From positions 1 to 63,326 of the forward strand of contig NAUB01000013.1 in assembly GCA_003676145.1 (NCBI GenBank): a stretch of 63,326 nt of DNA, written 5' to 3'. The stretch's first letter is position 1, and each line of letters starts with the position of its first letter. The DNA is from a gamma proteobacterium symbiont of Stewartia floridana. GTDB lineage: Bacteria; Pseudomonadota; Gammaproteobacteria; Chromatiales; Chromatiaceae. The position numbers and the translations under genes are program-made. Positions 53,676 to 63,050 of the stretch are shown in pieces. The notes under the pieces are model-generated. The model searched no databases and was not told the origin of the DNA. It saw only the letters and a list, made by a program, of their open reading frames with translations.

Positions 53676-54548
53676 CTACACCGATTCCAGCGCTGCAATA
53701 CGATCCTCCAGCGGCGGGTGACTGGCGAACAGCTTCTGGACTTTTCCCGCACTGATGGCGAATGCCGCCATCTCTTCCGGCATCGGTTCCGGCTCGTGAG
53801 CCTGCTGCAATCGCCTCAGGGCTGCAATCATTTTGCCTCTACCGGCCAGATCCGCACCACCCTTGTCTGCCCTGAATTCACGCCAGCGGGAGAACCACAT
53901 GACGATTGTCATCGCCAGAATACCCAGCACGAACTCGGCAATTATGGAGACAATATAGAAGGCCGGTCCATAACCCCGTTCCGTCTTGAACACCACCCGG
54001 TCCACGGTGTGCCCGATGATTCTTGAGAGAAAGACCACAAAGGTGTTGACCACGCCCTGTATCAAAGAGAGGGTAACCATGTCGCCGTTGGCTACATGGC
54101 TGACTTCATGAGCCAGTACGGCCTCAACCTCGTCCCGGTTCATCTGCTGCATCAGGCCGGTACTGACTGCAACCAGGGCATCATTCTTGTTCCATCCGGT
54201 GGCGAAGGCATTGGGGGACGCGTGATTGAATATACCCACTTCCGGCATACCAATACCTGCCCGCTGGGCCTGGGATTCCACGGTGGCTACCAGCCAGCGT
54301 TCCACCTCATTACCTGGGTTCTCGATAATCTGCACCCCCATGCTCCGCTTGGCCATCCATTTGGAGATAAACAGAGAGATCAGAGATCCGGAAAAACCGA
54401 TGACTGCGGAGTATACCAGCAGCGCATTGATATCCAGGTCGACCCCATTCTGCATCAGCAGCCCTTCAATCCCGAGGAGTCTGAAGGTGATACTGATCAA
54501 GGCCAGAATCGCCATGTTGGTGCCAAGAAAGAGTGCAATCCTCATCAT
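53676..54548 (-). CDS. htpX: Membrane zinc protease HtpX
   Basis: This 290-residue heat-shock protease has two N-terminal membrane helices (about 3-25 and 40-62), the zinc site HEVSH (His147, Glu148, His151) and two further helices (about 160-220), the HtpX/PrsW-like M48B pattern. It degrades damaged membrane proteins. ATG 54548 gives the family start MMRIALFLGTN; the open frame reaches a TTG at 54581. It is 182 bp downstream of the aldolase gene on the same strand. Confidence 0.94.
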   Translation of the reverse strand: MMRIALFLGTNMAILALISITFRLLGIEGLLMQNGVDLDINALLVYSAVIGFSGSLISLFISKWMAKRSMGVQIIENPGNEVERWLVATVESQAQRAGIGMPEVGIFNHASPNAFATGWNKNDALVAVSTGLMQQMNRDEVEAVLAHEVSHVANGDMVTLSLIQGVVNTFVVFLSRIIGHTVDRVVFKTERGYGPAFYIVSIIAEFVLGILAMTIVMWFSRWREFRADKGGADLAGRGKMIAALRRLQQAHEPEPMPEEMAAFAISAGKVQKLFASHPPLEDRIAALESV

Positions 54549-54730
54549 ATCCGTTTCACGTCCTGATGGTTTTAAGCTCAAAAATTATCTATATGAATAT
54601 GGGATCATTGATGGTGATTTTCAACTGAAGTTCCCAATCACGCACCAATGGAACCTATCCACGCTAAAAAAGGGGACGGATTGTTGCCTGATATTCGAAC
54701 AGACGCTTTGCGCTGCAACCCGGCAAGGCT

Positions 54731-55954
54731 TCAGGCTGACATCTTGGCCTTGCTATGCGTCGCGACAGAATGCTCATCATCCTCAACCGCCTGGTAATCG
54801 ATACTGATGCGATCTCCGGCGATCGGTCGGAAAAAACCGTCCGCAAATGCCACATGATCCACATGTTCACGATAACTGTCTATCACGGCAGGATGACAGA
54901 ACTTCACCAGCCAGGTGTAGCGATAACCGGCACTCTCCTGCACTGCATCACCGGTGAAGACCCGGCGTACACCCGGAATGGCCCCGAGTACCCGTCGCCC
55001 CTCCTCCATCATACGGTTGATCTGCTGCTCATCATCGATACTGGTGTTGTAGATGATCAGATGTTCCACCGGGAGCCAGAGATCGCATTCGGCCAGGACT
55101 TCCGAGGCGCGTCCGGCGGAGCCCCAGAGTGACATGCAGCGTGCCGCCTCCTGGTGGATTGCATCGCTTACCCCTTGCATCAAACTGGTATAACCCAACA
55201 GGTTTTGAGCCGCGTTGCTACCCACACATGCGCCCGCCGCATCGGCCAGAGCCGTGTAATAGTTGATCTTGGCAATCCCATTTTCAATCAGCCTTTGATA
55301 CTGCTCCTCAGAGAGTCCGGTACCACCATGCAGCACCAGCGGAACGGCCAGCGACTCATTGATCTGCTGCAGACGCTCGAAATCAAGATTCGGCTCCCCC
55401 TTCATGCGACCGTGGACCGTACCGATGGAGACGGCCAGAAAATCCACCCCGGTCAGCGCGACAAACTGTCTGGCCTCATCGACCGAGGTATAGATCATCT
55501 CTCCTGGATGCTGTTCTGCATCCTCGCCCTCCACCCCTGGTACATAGCCAAGCTCCCCTTCCACCGGAATGCCACAAGCCTGTGCCATGGAGACGACCTG
55601 GGCCGTCGTCTCAACATTGTCCTTGAACGCAGTGTGGGAGGCATCGACCATGACACCATTACAACCCAGCCGTATCGAGTCGATGGCAGACTCTAGGCTC
55701 TCACCATGGTCCAGGTGGATCGCCACTGGAACCGCAGCGCGTTTTGCAGCTGCCTCGACGGCAGCCATCAACAGTTCGAAATCGTAGTGCTGGAAATGGG
55801 ACTCGGCCAGGGAGAGGATTACCGGCGAGGCCGTCTGTTCGGCAGCCGCCATCACACCAGTGACAAAATCCAGGCTGACCACATCGAAGGCACCCACGGC
55901 ATAACCATTGGCGTGGGCGTGGTTAAGCATCTGTTTCATATTTACCAGCGGCAC
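54731..55954 (-). CDS. Class II aldolase fused to a Dabb domain
   Basis: This 407-residue fusion starts with a complete class II aldolase of the KbaY/GatY/Fba type (1-290). Catalytic Asp82 and zinc His83 lie in HLDHGES, with His181 (GTVHGR) and His209 (LHGGTG) as the other ligands. The second part (about 297-387) is a Dabb alpha/beta-barrel domain: VEHLIIYNT, VLGAIPGVRRV, YTWLVKF, YREHVDHVAF. Such a fusion is unusual. GTG 55954 is the start because AAGGAG sits 8 nt upstream and MPLVNMKQML matches family N-termini. It is divergent from a CbbR-like LysR gene, suggesting a Calvin-cycle or sugar-phosphate role. Confidence 0.88.
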   Translation of the reverse strand: MPLVNMKQMLNHAHANGYAVGAFDVVSLDFVTGVMAAAEQTASPVILSLAESHFQHYDFELLMAAVEAAAKRAAVPVAIHLDHGESLESAIDSIRLGCNGVMVDASHTAFKDNVETTAQVVSMAQACGIPVEGELGYVPGVEGEDAEQHPGEMIYTSVDEARQFVALTGVDFLAVSIGTVHGRMKGEPNLDFERLQQINESLAVPLVLHGGTGLSEEQYQRLIENGIAKINYYTALADAAGACVGSNAAQNLLGYTSLMQGVSDAIHQEAARCMSLWGSAGRASEVLAECDLWLPVEHLIIYNTSIDDEQQINRMMEEGRRVLGAIPGVRRVFTGDAVQESAGYRYTWLVKFCHPAVIDSYREHVDHVAFADGFFRPIAGDRISIDYQAVEDDEHSVATHSKAKMSA

Positions 55955-56032
55955 AGAATCTCTCCTTATTCCCAAAAGTGGTGTTTTGGCGGATAACGGT
56001 TTTTCCCCGGCAACTTTACGCCTGCTTAACTG

Positions 56033-56056
56033 TTAGGTTAATTTAAATTAAACTAA
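56033..56056. promoter_or_regulatory. Near-perfect palindrome between aldolase and LysR genes
   Basis: This 24-bp site starts TTAGGTTAAT, is centred on TTTAAA and ends TTAAACTAA; it differs from its reverse complement at one symmetric pair. It contains the T-N11-A spacing typical of LysR-type binding sites and sits in the divergent spacer, so it is the best candidate for the operator of the regulator at 56071. Confidence 0.6.
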
Positions 56057-56070
56057 TAGTTCGTTATATT

Positions 56071-56997
56071 TTGGTAAAACCATTGATCAGGCGCTTAACA
56101 CTCCATCAGCTGACCATATTCGCGGCACTCGCGCAGCACGGAAATATGACCCGGGCAGCCAAAGCGCTGCATATGAGCACCCCGGCCCTATCGATTCAGA
56201 TCAAGCAGATGTCGGATGCGATCGGCATGCCACTGCATGAGCAGATTGGCCGGAAACTCTACCTGACCGATGCAGGCAGACGGGTCGAAGAGGCCGCCCG
56301 TGACATTCTGAACCGGTTGGAGGCACTGGGCTCGGAGATCGCTGAACTGCAGGGACTGGAGCAAGGCAGACTCAGACTCTCCATCATCACCACGGCCAAA
56401 TACTTTGTACCCAAGTTGCTGGGTTCATTTTGCCAACTCCATCCCGCTATCGAAGTCTCCCTGGATGTTGCGAATCGGGATCAGTGTCTGAATCGTCTGG
56501 AGCGCAATCTCGACGACCTCTACATCATGGGGAAATACCCGGAAGCACTTGCTGTTGAGGCGGTCCCCTTCATGCAGAACCCTCTGCTGGTAATCGCCCC
56601 GAGTGGGCATCCTCTGGCCGGCAGAAAAAACATCTCCCCCAAGTTGCTCGCTGAAGAGTCCTTTGTCATGCGCGAACAGGGCTCCGGTACCCGTCTAGCA
56701 GCAGAAAGCTTCTTTGAATCTCACAAGATAGAACTGAAGACCCGCATGACCCTTGGCAGCAACGAGGCTGTCAAACAGGCGGTTGCCGGCGGCCTGGGGC
56801 TGGCAGTGCTCTCCCAACACACTTTAACCCTCGATCGGGCCTCGGGTGCCTTTGCGGTACTGGATGTTAAAGGGTTTCCATTGATCCGACAGTGGTATGC
56901 GGTCTATCCACGAGGCAAACGAATATCTGCGGTTACCAGTGCCTTTCTTCAGTATCTGATCTCCGAGGGTGAGAAAAGCACCCGTAGCCCCGCATAA
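56071..56997 (+). CDS. CbbR-like LysR-family regulator
   Basis: This regulator of about 308 residues has an N-terminal winged helix-turn-helix (LTLHQLTIFAALAQHGNMTRAAKALHMSTPAL) and a LysR effector domain with ITTAKYFVPKLLGSF, PLLVIAPSGHPLAG and SNEAVKQAVAGGLGLAVLS, a set most like CbbR proteins that control Calvin-cycle genes. No ATG is available: the start must be TTG 56071 or TTG 56083. It probably regulates the divergent aldolase gene. The following 56998-57221 holds only an 8-bp dyad (ATCAGCAA at 57017, TTGCTGAT at 57043). Confidence 0.88.
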   Translation: MVKPLIRRLTLHQLTIFAALAQHGNMTRAAKALHMSTPALSIQIKQMSDAIGMPLHEQIGRKLYLTDAGRRVEEAARDILNRLEALGSEIAELQGLEQGRLRLSIITTAKYFVPKLLGSFCQLHPAIEVSLDVANRDQCLNRLERNLDDLYIMGKYPEALAVEAVPFMQNPLLVIAPSGHPLAGRKNISPKLLAEESFVMREQGSGTRLAAESFFESHKIELKTRMTLGSNEAVKQAVAGGLGLAVLSQHTLTLDRASGAFAVLDVKGFPLIRQWYAVYPRGKRISAVTSAFLQYLISEGEKSTRSPA

Positions 56998-57221
56998 CAG
57001 CATTGATCTATACCCCATCAGCAACGCCTAGGATAGTGGATATTGCTGATCAACATTGACCGGTATTACACCAGATTGATGGTTTAATGCCAACCAGCCG
57101 ATGGAGCCTAACCTATTGAACGAAGTATATTTAATCCCGATCAACGACCTGAAAATTGGTTCCACTGACTAACGGCAAATAATATAATCCGGGGTGTTTC
57201 ATATCAGGGAGAGTTGTAGTC

Positions 57222-57524
57222 ATGGAAGAGAGAAGATTTAACGGAAGTCCAATACCGGACACAGAGATTCAGGTTATCAATCAACAGCAACTGCATGGAT
57301 TGGATATTCTCAGCAAGTTTGGTTGGAAACTTGTCTGTGTCAGAAAGGCGAACGATTTAAATCCTGCCGTGATCTTGGAAAACAGGCAAAACGGTGTTTT
57401 AGGCACACTTGAAACCGATGGAGTTCTGCGCTTAAACAGCAACCTGGCGATTCGCAAGAGTCGGGTATTTGAGTTGAAGTCCATGTTGGCCTCTTTTGGC
57501 CAGCTGCTCACAAGGGTCAGGTGA
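57222..57524 (+). CDS. Small protein of unknown function
   Basis: This 100-residue protein has a good ribosome-binding site (GGGAGAG before ATG 57222) and alternating strands: LSKFGWKLVCVRKA, PAVILENRQNGVLGTLETDGVLRL, then a helix SRVFELKSMLASFGQLLTRV. No motif is recognised. Codon use looks like its neighbours, and the start signal supports expression. A perfect 11-bp inverted repeat follows 29 bp later. Confidence 0.6.
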   Translation: MEERRFNGSPIPDTEIQVINQQQLHGLDILSKFGWKLVCVRKANDLNPAVILENRQNGVLGTLETDGVLRLNSNLAIRKSRVFELKSMLASFGQLLTRVR

Positions 57525-57553
57525 TAGGCAGAGGCAAACAACAGGATTGTGTT

Positions 57554-57593
57554 TGTCAAAAAACCATCATCGATAAACTGTCGTTTTTTGACA
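57554..57593. terminator. 11-bp inverted repeat with A/T arms
   Basis: TGTCAAAAAAC and GTTTTTTGACA pair perfectly over 11 bp across an 18-base loop, 29 bp after the small unknown gene. The T6 lies in the second arm, so it could act as a terminator for that gene. The rest of 57525-57911 is AT-rich and has no supportable gene. Confidence 0.5.
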
Positions 57594-57911
57594 TGTAAAA
57601 GTGACCATCAGATCACTCAGGCAGACTATTCGAATGAAGATTTCAAAGCGGAACCTCACGCCGTTCCATTACCCGGCACAGTTAATAGAAAGCACTATTT
57701 ATACAATGTATTACTGATATTTTATACCTATACAATCAGATGACATCCGATATACTTTAAATAGAAAGGGGATTAACTGGGTAGACAGAGAGTCACGCAA
57801 AGATAGTATCTTTGTGATGCTGATGGCTATCCATAAGTTCACTTCAAAGCAGATCGTCAGTCTTAACCCAGGCAAACATCAAATTGCCAGTCGTCTGAGG
57901 TTTTTTGTTCG

Positions 57912-58952
57912 ATGAGTTTTATGCTAAACAGGCGTATGTGCCGCAGGTTTTCGGCAGCTCTAATGTGTTTGTTCATGAGTAGCTCGCAGGCCGAAGATGT
58001 ATTGCTGATTAGCAGTTACCACAAGACCGACGCCTGCGGTCAACCCCAATATGAGGCGGCCCTCGATGCATTGGAACAAGGTGGCCTGTCCGGCTTGACC
58101 ACCAAGGCATACTATCTCGATGCGCGCATCAAATCCCGCGAAGAGATGCTGACGACGGTAGAACAGATCAAGCAGGAGATGCGCGCTAGTCGACCGAAAC
58201 TGGTGTTTACCTTCGATGATACGGCGTTCGCCATGCTTTACGAGGAAGTGCTTGCCCATCCGGAAACGAAGATGGTGTTCTCCGGGCTCAACCGCGACCT
58301 GGATTACTATGATGGCCGGAAACGCTTCATGGAGAATCGAACGCCCGTCGCCAACATCACCGGTATCTTCGAATACCTTTTCATGCATGAACAGCTGTCG
58401 ATACTGGAAGGGGTACTCGACAGGAAGGTGAACCAGATTGCAGTGCTTCACTCGACCGATCCGGTAGGACTGATCCTCAAAGATCAGATCCTTGATGAGC
58501 TCAAGGAGACAACCTATGCGCAGCGCATTCTCCTGTTCCCTGCTGAGGACGTACCGGACATGCTGCAAAAGGCCCGTGAAATCAATGACAACCCTGATAT
58601 CGACGCCTACATACCGGTTACCATGTCGGTACCGGACCCTGAGGATGGAAAACGCAAGACCATGGATAAGCTGGCGCCGCTGCTCACCAGCACAATCCAC
58701 AAGATCGATCTCGCACTGAATTCATCCTTTACCGAGTATGGTTTTTTTGGCGGTGTCAGCATCGATTTCTACCAGATGGGTTTTCAGAGCGGTTATCTGG
58801 CAACCAGGTTGCTCAAGGGAGGGGCAATTGAAGCTGCTCAGGTTGAAAATGCCAGGCGCTCGATCATTGCCATCAATCGCAGTCGCATGAGAGATTTAGG
58901 CATCAGCCTCAGTCCTGATTTGCGCAGCATCGTCGATAAATGGGTCGACTAA
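57912..58952 (+). CDS. Periplasmic ABC_sub_bind-type ligand-binding protein
   Basis: This 346-residue protein has an N-terminal signal peptide (about 1-28, ending SSSQA) and an ABC transporter substrate-binding-like fold (PF04392 type): VLLISSYHKTDACG, KLVFTFDDTAFAML, VFSGLNRD, GGVSIDFYQMGFQSGYLATRLLKGG. No permease or ATPase gene is nearby. It is 26 bp upstream of the large GGDEF/EAL gene, so it most likely delivers a ligand signal to that protein. Two possible ATG starts (57912, 57921). Confidence 0.82.
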   Translation: MSFMLNRRMCRRFSAALMCLFMSSSQAEDVLLISSYHKTDACGQPQYEAALDALEQGGLSGLTTKAYYLDARIKSREEMLTTVEQIKQEMRASRPKLVFTFDDTAFAMLYEEVLAHPETKMVFSGLNRDLDYYDGRKRFMENRTPVANITGIFEYLFMHEQLSILEGVLDRKVNQIAVLHSTDPVGLILKDQILDELKETTYAQRILLFPAEDVPDMLQKAREINDNPDIDAYIPVTMSVPDPEDGKRKTMDKLAPLLTSTIHKIDLALNSSFTEYGFFGGVSIDFYQMGFQSGYLATRLLKGGAIEAAQVENARRSIIAINRSRMRDLGISLSPDLRSIVDKWVD

Positions 58953-58978
58953 GTCGTTAGATTATCTGATGGCTCGCC

Positions 58979-61900
58979 ATGGGTGATTCGGAACCACTGT
59001 CATTATTACCCGATCTCGTCGGCTTGGGTCTACTCAGCGGACTTTTGCTGTTCTGCCTCAGTGCGGCAAGTTCACACCGGCTTCGTCGTCAAATCAATCA
59101 TGAGGCGCTGAAGGACACCTCTTTCACAATCATTTTCAGCCTGGCCTGGGCCTTAGCCAATCTGGGCGATAAGCTGCCTACGCTATCCGCCCTACCGGTT
59201 ACCTTGGCTGATCTTGGTCTGGCGTTTGCCATTGCATCGTTGCTTCTGCTGGGTGGAAGCAACACCAATCCATGGAGCACCTGGCTGTATCGTCTGGTGG
59301 TTGCCATTGCCTCTCTGCTGACACTCTTTTCAGCTGGCCAATACATCCCTGTGGTAGTTCCTGTCATAGCCATGTTGACTCTGTGGCGCGCTTGGAAATC
59401 CACCGGTTTGCAGCGAAGGCTGGCGACAGCAGTTGGCACCCTGTTCCTGCTGCTGTCAGCGGTTCACTTGGGTCTTCCGGCCTGGCAGGCGGGTATCGCG
59501 GCGACTCTGATTATCCTGTGGATGGTGTATGCGATTTGGACGGATGCCGGATTGCCTCAACCGCAACGGCGCCTGCTGCTGGCCACACTGGTGATTTCAC
59601 CAGCACTTCTGTCACTGGCTGGACACTATCTCGACAAACAGGAAGAGGCATTTCGCGATAGCATGATGCAGGAGGCTTATGCCCGTCTGGACCTGGCCAG
59701 GCACCGCGTGGAGGTGCTCGACAAATATGGTCTGGATATGTTGAAGATCGGTGCTGCAGATCCGATCACACTGCGCGCATTGGCTGCAGCACCTCATGAG
59801 TACGACCTGCAGTTCCGTGTGCTCAATCGCAAGATTGGCGCCGATACCAGCTTACTGTTGAATACCGAAGGGCAGGTGATCGCCTGTTCCGATCCGGCGA
59901 TTATCGGAAAAAACTTTGCATGGCGCCCCTTCTTCAAAGCCGCGATGGCCGGTGATGCCTCAGGCTACATGGCACGTGGTGCTGTGACAGGACTGCCACG
60001 GATCTTCTTCGCGCGACCGGTGGTGGATGATTCGGCAACAACCAGGGCCGTAATGGTCGCCGGATTCAACCTGGATACTTTGCTTGGCGATAACGTCCGC
60101 ATGGATGATGTAATTCTGAATCAGCAGGGTGTGATTCTGTATGGCCCGCCACCGTTCGATCGAGGAGCCTTGTTCCCTCGCAACGCAAAGGTGGAATCCC
60201 TGGTTACTGAGCGCCTGTTCAACGAGCGGGACCTAAAGCCTCTGGGGTTCCAGCGCATCGCGAGGGACTGGGTACGCGACCGTTCAGACCGTTTGTGGTT
60301 GTGGGTTTCGAGCCCCCTGCCGGGCGGCGATTGGGAATTGAGCAAACTACTCCCAATCGAGCCGCTTCTTGATTACCGGGTCCGGCAACTGACTCAATTG
60401 TTTCTGTTTATCGCCATCCTGGTGCTGTTGGCCGTGCACTATCTGCAAAGCCGTACCTTCGTTTCCGCCCTGTTGGGTGAGGTCGACAAACGTCGGCAGG
60501 CTGAAACGACTCTGCAGCAGGTCATAGACACAGTGCCGATCCGAGTGTTCTGGAAGGATCGAGAGTGTCGATATTTGGGCTGCAACCCAGCTTTTGCCCG
60601 AGATGCGGGCAAAGCGTCTCCGCAGGAGATGATCGGTCAGGATGATTTCGCCATGGGATGGGCTGAACAAGCCGATATCTACCGGGCGGACGACAAAGCA
60701 GTAATGGACTCGGGGCAGCCGCGTCTCGACTATGAAGAACCCCAGAGCACACCGGACGACCATCTGATCTGGCTGCGTACCTCCAAGGTGCCATTACGTG
60801 ACGCATCGGGGAAAGTCTACGGTGTACTGGGCATCTACGACGATATTACAGCGCAGAAACAGATCGAGGCTCAACTGAAGGACGCCGCCAGTGTCTTCGA
60901 ACACGCCCATGAAGGCATCGTCATCACCAGTCAGCAAGGGGAAATCCTTGACGTCAATGCAGCCTTTACCCGCATCACCGGTTATACCCGTGAAGAAGTG
61001 CTTGGAGAGAACCCAAGCATACTCAAGTCGGGAAAGCACGATCCGGAGTTCTACGAGGATCTGTGGCGCTCACTGATCGAACAAGGGAGTTGGAGCGGTG
61101 AGATCTGGAACCGCCGAAAGAGTGGCGAGATCTACCCGGAATCATTGACCATCAGCGCCGTACGTTCACCTGATGGCCAGGTACAGCGCTACGTGGCACT
61201 CTTCTCTGACATCAGAGCGCAGAAGGAACACCAGAGCCAATTGGAACATGTCGCACATTATGACGCACTCACCGGTCTGCCCAATCGGGTGCTGTTGGAT
61301 GACCGCCTGCGTCAGGCGATGTTGCAAGCATCACGGCGCGATACACAACTCGCCCTGGTCTATCTCGACCTGGATGGCTTCAAGGAGGTCAATGACGATT
61401 ACGGTCATGATGTGGGTGACCGCCTGCTGGTGACCCTTGCGGATCGCATGAATAATGCAGTTCGCGAAGTCGATACCCTGGCCCGTCTGGGGGGTGACGA
61501 ATTCGTCGCGTTGCTCGCGGATCTGCCGGATGTGGACACCACCCTACCCTGGCTGAAACGACTGCTGAACGCCATCGCCGAGCCGGTAAACGATGAAGTC
61601 GGAATACTCCAGGTGTCGGCCAGCCTGGGGGTCAGCTTCTACCCTCAGGCTGAGCCCATTGATGCCGATCAGTTGTTGCGCCAGGCAGACCAGGCCATGT
61701 ATCAGGCGAAACTCGCCGGCAAAAACCGCTACCACCTGTTCGATGCGGCGCAGGACCGGGATCTGCGTGGCCAGCACGAAAGCGTGGAACGCATCCGGGT
61801 TGCCCTGGAAGCGCATGAATTCACGCTGCATTATCAGCCGAAGGTCGACATGCGCCGGGGTCGGGTGATCGGTGTCGAAGCACTGATACGCTGGCAACAC

Positions 61901-62905
61901 CCTGAAGAGGGGCTGTTGTATCCTGACAGCTTTCTGCCAATCATCAGCAATCACCCTCTGATGCTCGAGTTAGGTGACTGGGTCATCGAAAGCGCGTTGC
62001 AGCAGATTGTTGTCTGGCGCACAGCGGGCATTTCTCTTCCTGTAAGCGTCAACGTGGATGCCATGCAGTTGGACCAGGCCGATTTCATCGACAAACTGGG
62101 GACTGCCATGGCCCGCCACCCTCAGGTAGAGTCCGGCGATCTGGAGTTGGAAATACTCGAAACAAGTGCATTGGAAGACATCAACCGGGTATCCCAGGTA
62201 ATGCAAGATGTTCAGTCACTCGGGGTGGGTTTTGCCCTTGATGATTTTGGTACCGGATACTCCTCGCTCACCTACCTCAAGCGTCTGCCGATACAGACCC
62301 TGAAGATCGACCAAAGCTTCGTGCGTGACATGCTTGATGATCCGGAGGACCTGACCATACTGGACGGCACTCTCAGTCTGGCAATCTCCTTCCGTCGGCA
62401 GGTGATTGCCGAAGGCGTGGAATCCGAAGCACACGGGGAACTGCTGCTGCAACTTGGGTGCGAGTTGGGCCAGGGCTATGCGATTGCCCGCCCCATGCCG
62501 GCAGCCCAGATACCCGCCTGGATGGCCGAGTGGCAACCTAAGCCCAACTGGATTGCGGCGCAGAAGGTGGATCGCAATACCGTGCCGATCCTCTTCGCAA
62601 TGGTTGATCACCGTGCCTGGGTCCAGCAGATTCGCCGTCACCTGAACGATGAACAGGCTACGCCCCCACTCGATGTACATCAGTGCAACCTGGGACGCTG
62701 GCTCGACTCTGAGAGAGCGAAAAAGGGTGACGAAACCTCTGCCTTCAAAGAAATTACTCAACTGCACGAATCGATTCACCGCAAGGCGACCGAGTTGATC
62801 GATCTGAAATCAACTGCAGGGAAGTCCCAAGCGATGGCTCGCGTCGAGGAGCTCCAACCACTACACCAGGCATTGATCGCATCATTGAAGCGCTTGATCC
62901 AATAA
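58979..62905 (+). CDS. Sensor diguanylate cyclase/phosphodiesterase with CZB domain
   Basis: This 1308-residue protein makes or degrades c-di-GMP. Residues about 1-195 hold several membrane helices; about 200-465 is a periplasmic dCache-type sensor region, closed by a helix at about 472-490. Two PAS domains follow (about 505-625 and 628-745). The cyclase domain has an intact GGDEF (838-842) and the phosphodiesterase domain an intact EAL (967-969) with DDFGTGYSSLTYL. The C-terminus (about 1200-1308) is a CZB zinc-binding domain: His1211 with Trp1214, Cys1236 in CNLGRW, and His1263/His1267. It follows the periplasmic binding-protein gene closely, so both likely form one sensing unit. ATG 58979 has a weak ribosome-binding site. 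Confidence 0.93.
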   Translation: MGDSEPLSLLPDLVGLGLLSGLLLFCLSAASSHRLRRQINHEALKDTSFTIIFSLAWALANLGDKLPTLSALPVTLADLGLAFAIASLLLLGGSNTNPWSTWLYRLVVAIASLLTLFSAGQYIPVVVPVIAMLTLWRAWKSTGLQRRLATAVGTLFLLLSAVHLGLPAWQAGIAATLIILWMVYAIWTDAGLPQPQRRLLLATLVISPALLSLAGHYLDKQEEAFRDSMMQEAYARLDLARHRVEVLDKYGLDMLKIGAADPITLRALAAAPHEYDLQFRVLNRKIGADTSLLLNTEGQVIACSDPAIIGKNFAWRPFFKAAMAGDASGYMARGAVTGLPRIFFARPVVDDSATTRAVMVAGFNLDTLLGDNVRMDDVILNQQGVILYGPPPFDRGALFPRNAKVESLVTERLFNERDLKPLGFQRIARDWVRDRSDRLWLWVSSPLPGGDWELSKLLPIEPLLDYRVRQLTQLFLFIAILVLLAVHYLQSRTFVSALLGEVDKRRQAETTLQQVIDTVPIRVFWKDRECRYLGCNPAFARDAGKASPQEMIGQDDFAMGWAEQADIYRADDKAVMDSGQPRLDYEEPQSTPDDHLIWLRTSKVPLRDASGKVYGVLGIYDDITAQKQIEAQLKDAASVFEHAHEGIVITSQQGEILDVNAAFTRITGYTREEVLGENPSILKSGKHDPEFYEDLWRSLIEQGSWSGEIWNRRKSGEIYPESLTISAVRSPDGQVQRYVALFSDIRAQKEHQSQLEHVAHYDALTGLPNRVLLDDRLRQAMLQASRRDTQLALVYLDLDGFKEVNDDYGHDVGDRLLVTLADRMNNAVREVDTLARLGGDEFVALLADLPDVDTTLPWLKRLLNAIAEPVNDEVGILQVSASLGVSFYPQAEPIDADQLLRQADQAMYQAKLAGKNRYHLFDAAQDRDLRGQHESVERIRVALEAHEFTLHYQPKVDMRRGRVIGVEALIRWQHPEEGLLYPDSFLPIISNHPLMLELGDWVIESALQQIVVWRTAGISLPVSVNVDAMQLDQADFIDKLGTAMARHPQVESGDLELEILETSALEDINRVSQVMQDVQSLGVGFALDDFGTGYSSLTYLKRLPIQTLKIDQSFVRDMLDDPEDLTILDGTLSLAISFRRQVIAEGVESEAHGELLLQLGCELGQGYAIARPMPAAQIPAWMAEWQPKPNWIAAQKVDRNTVPILFAMVDHRAWVQQIRRHLNDEQATPPLDVHQCNLGRWLDSERAKKGDETSAFKEITQLHESIHRKATELIDLKSTAGKSQAMARVEELQPLHQALIASLKRLIQ

Positions 62906-63050
62906 CGATAAAGATCTATCCGCTTAAGCCAGTTCTTTAATCGATAACGAGTCTTGAAAAGAGTTGAAGATATTCAGTTGTGAGACTGCTCGCCGTGAAG
63001 TAAAAAGTTCTCGACACGTAAGGTATGGGTGCCGGCTGATGGCAGGGATT

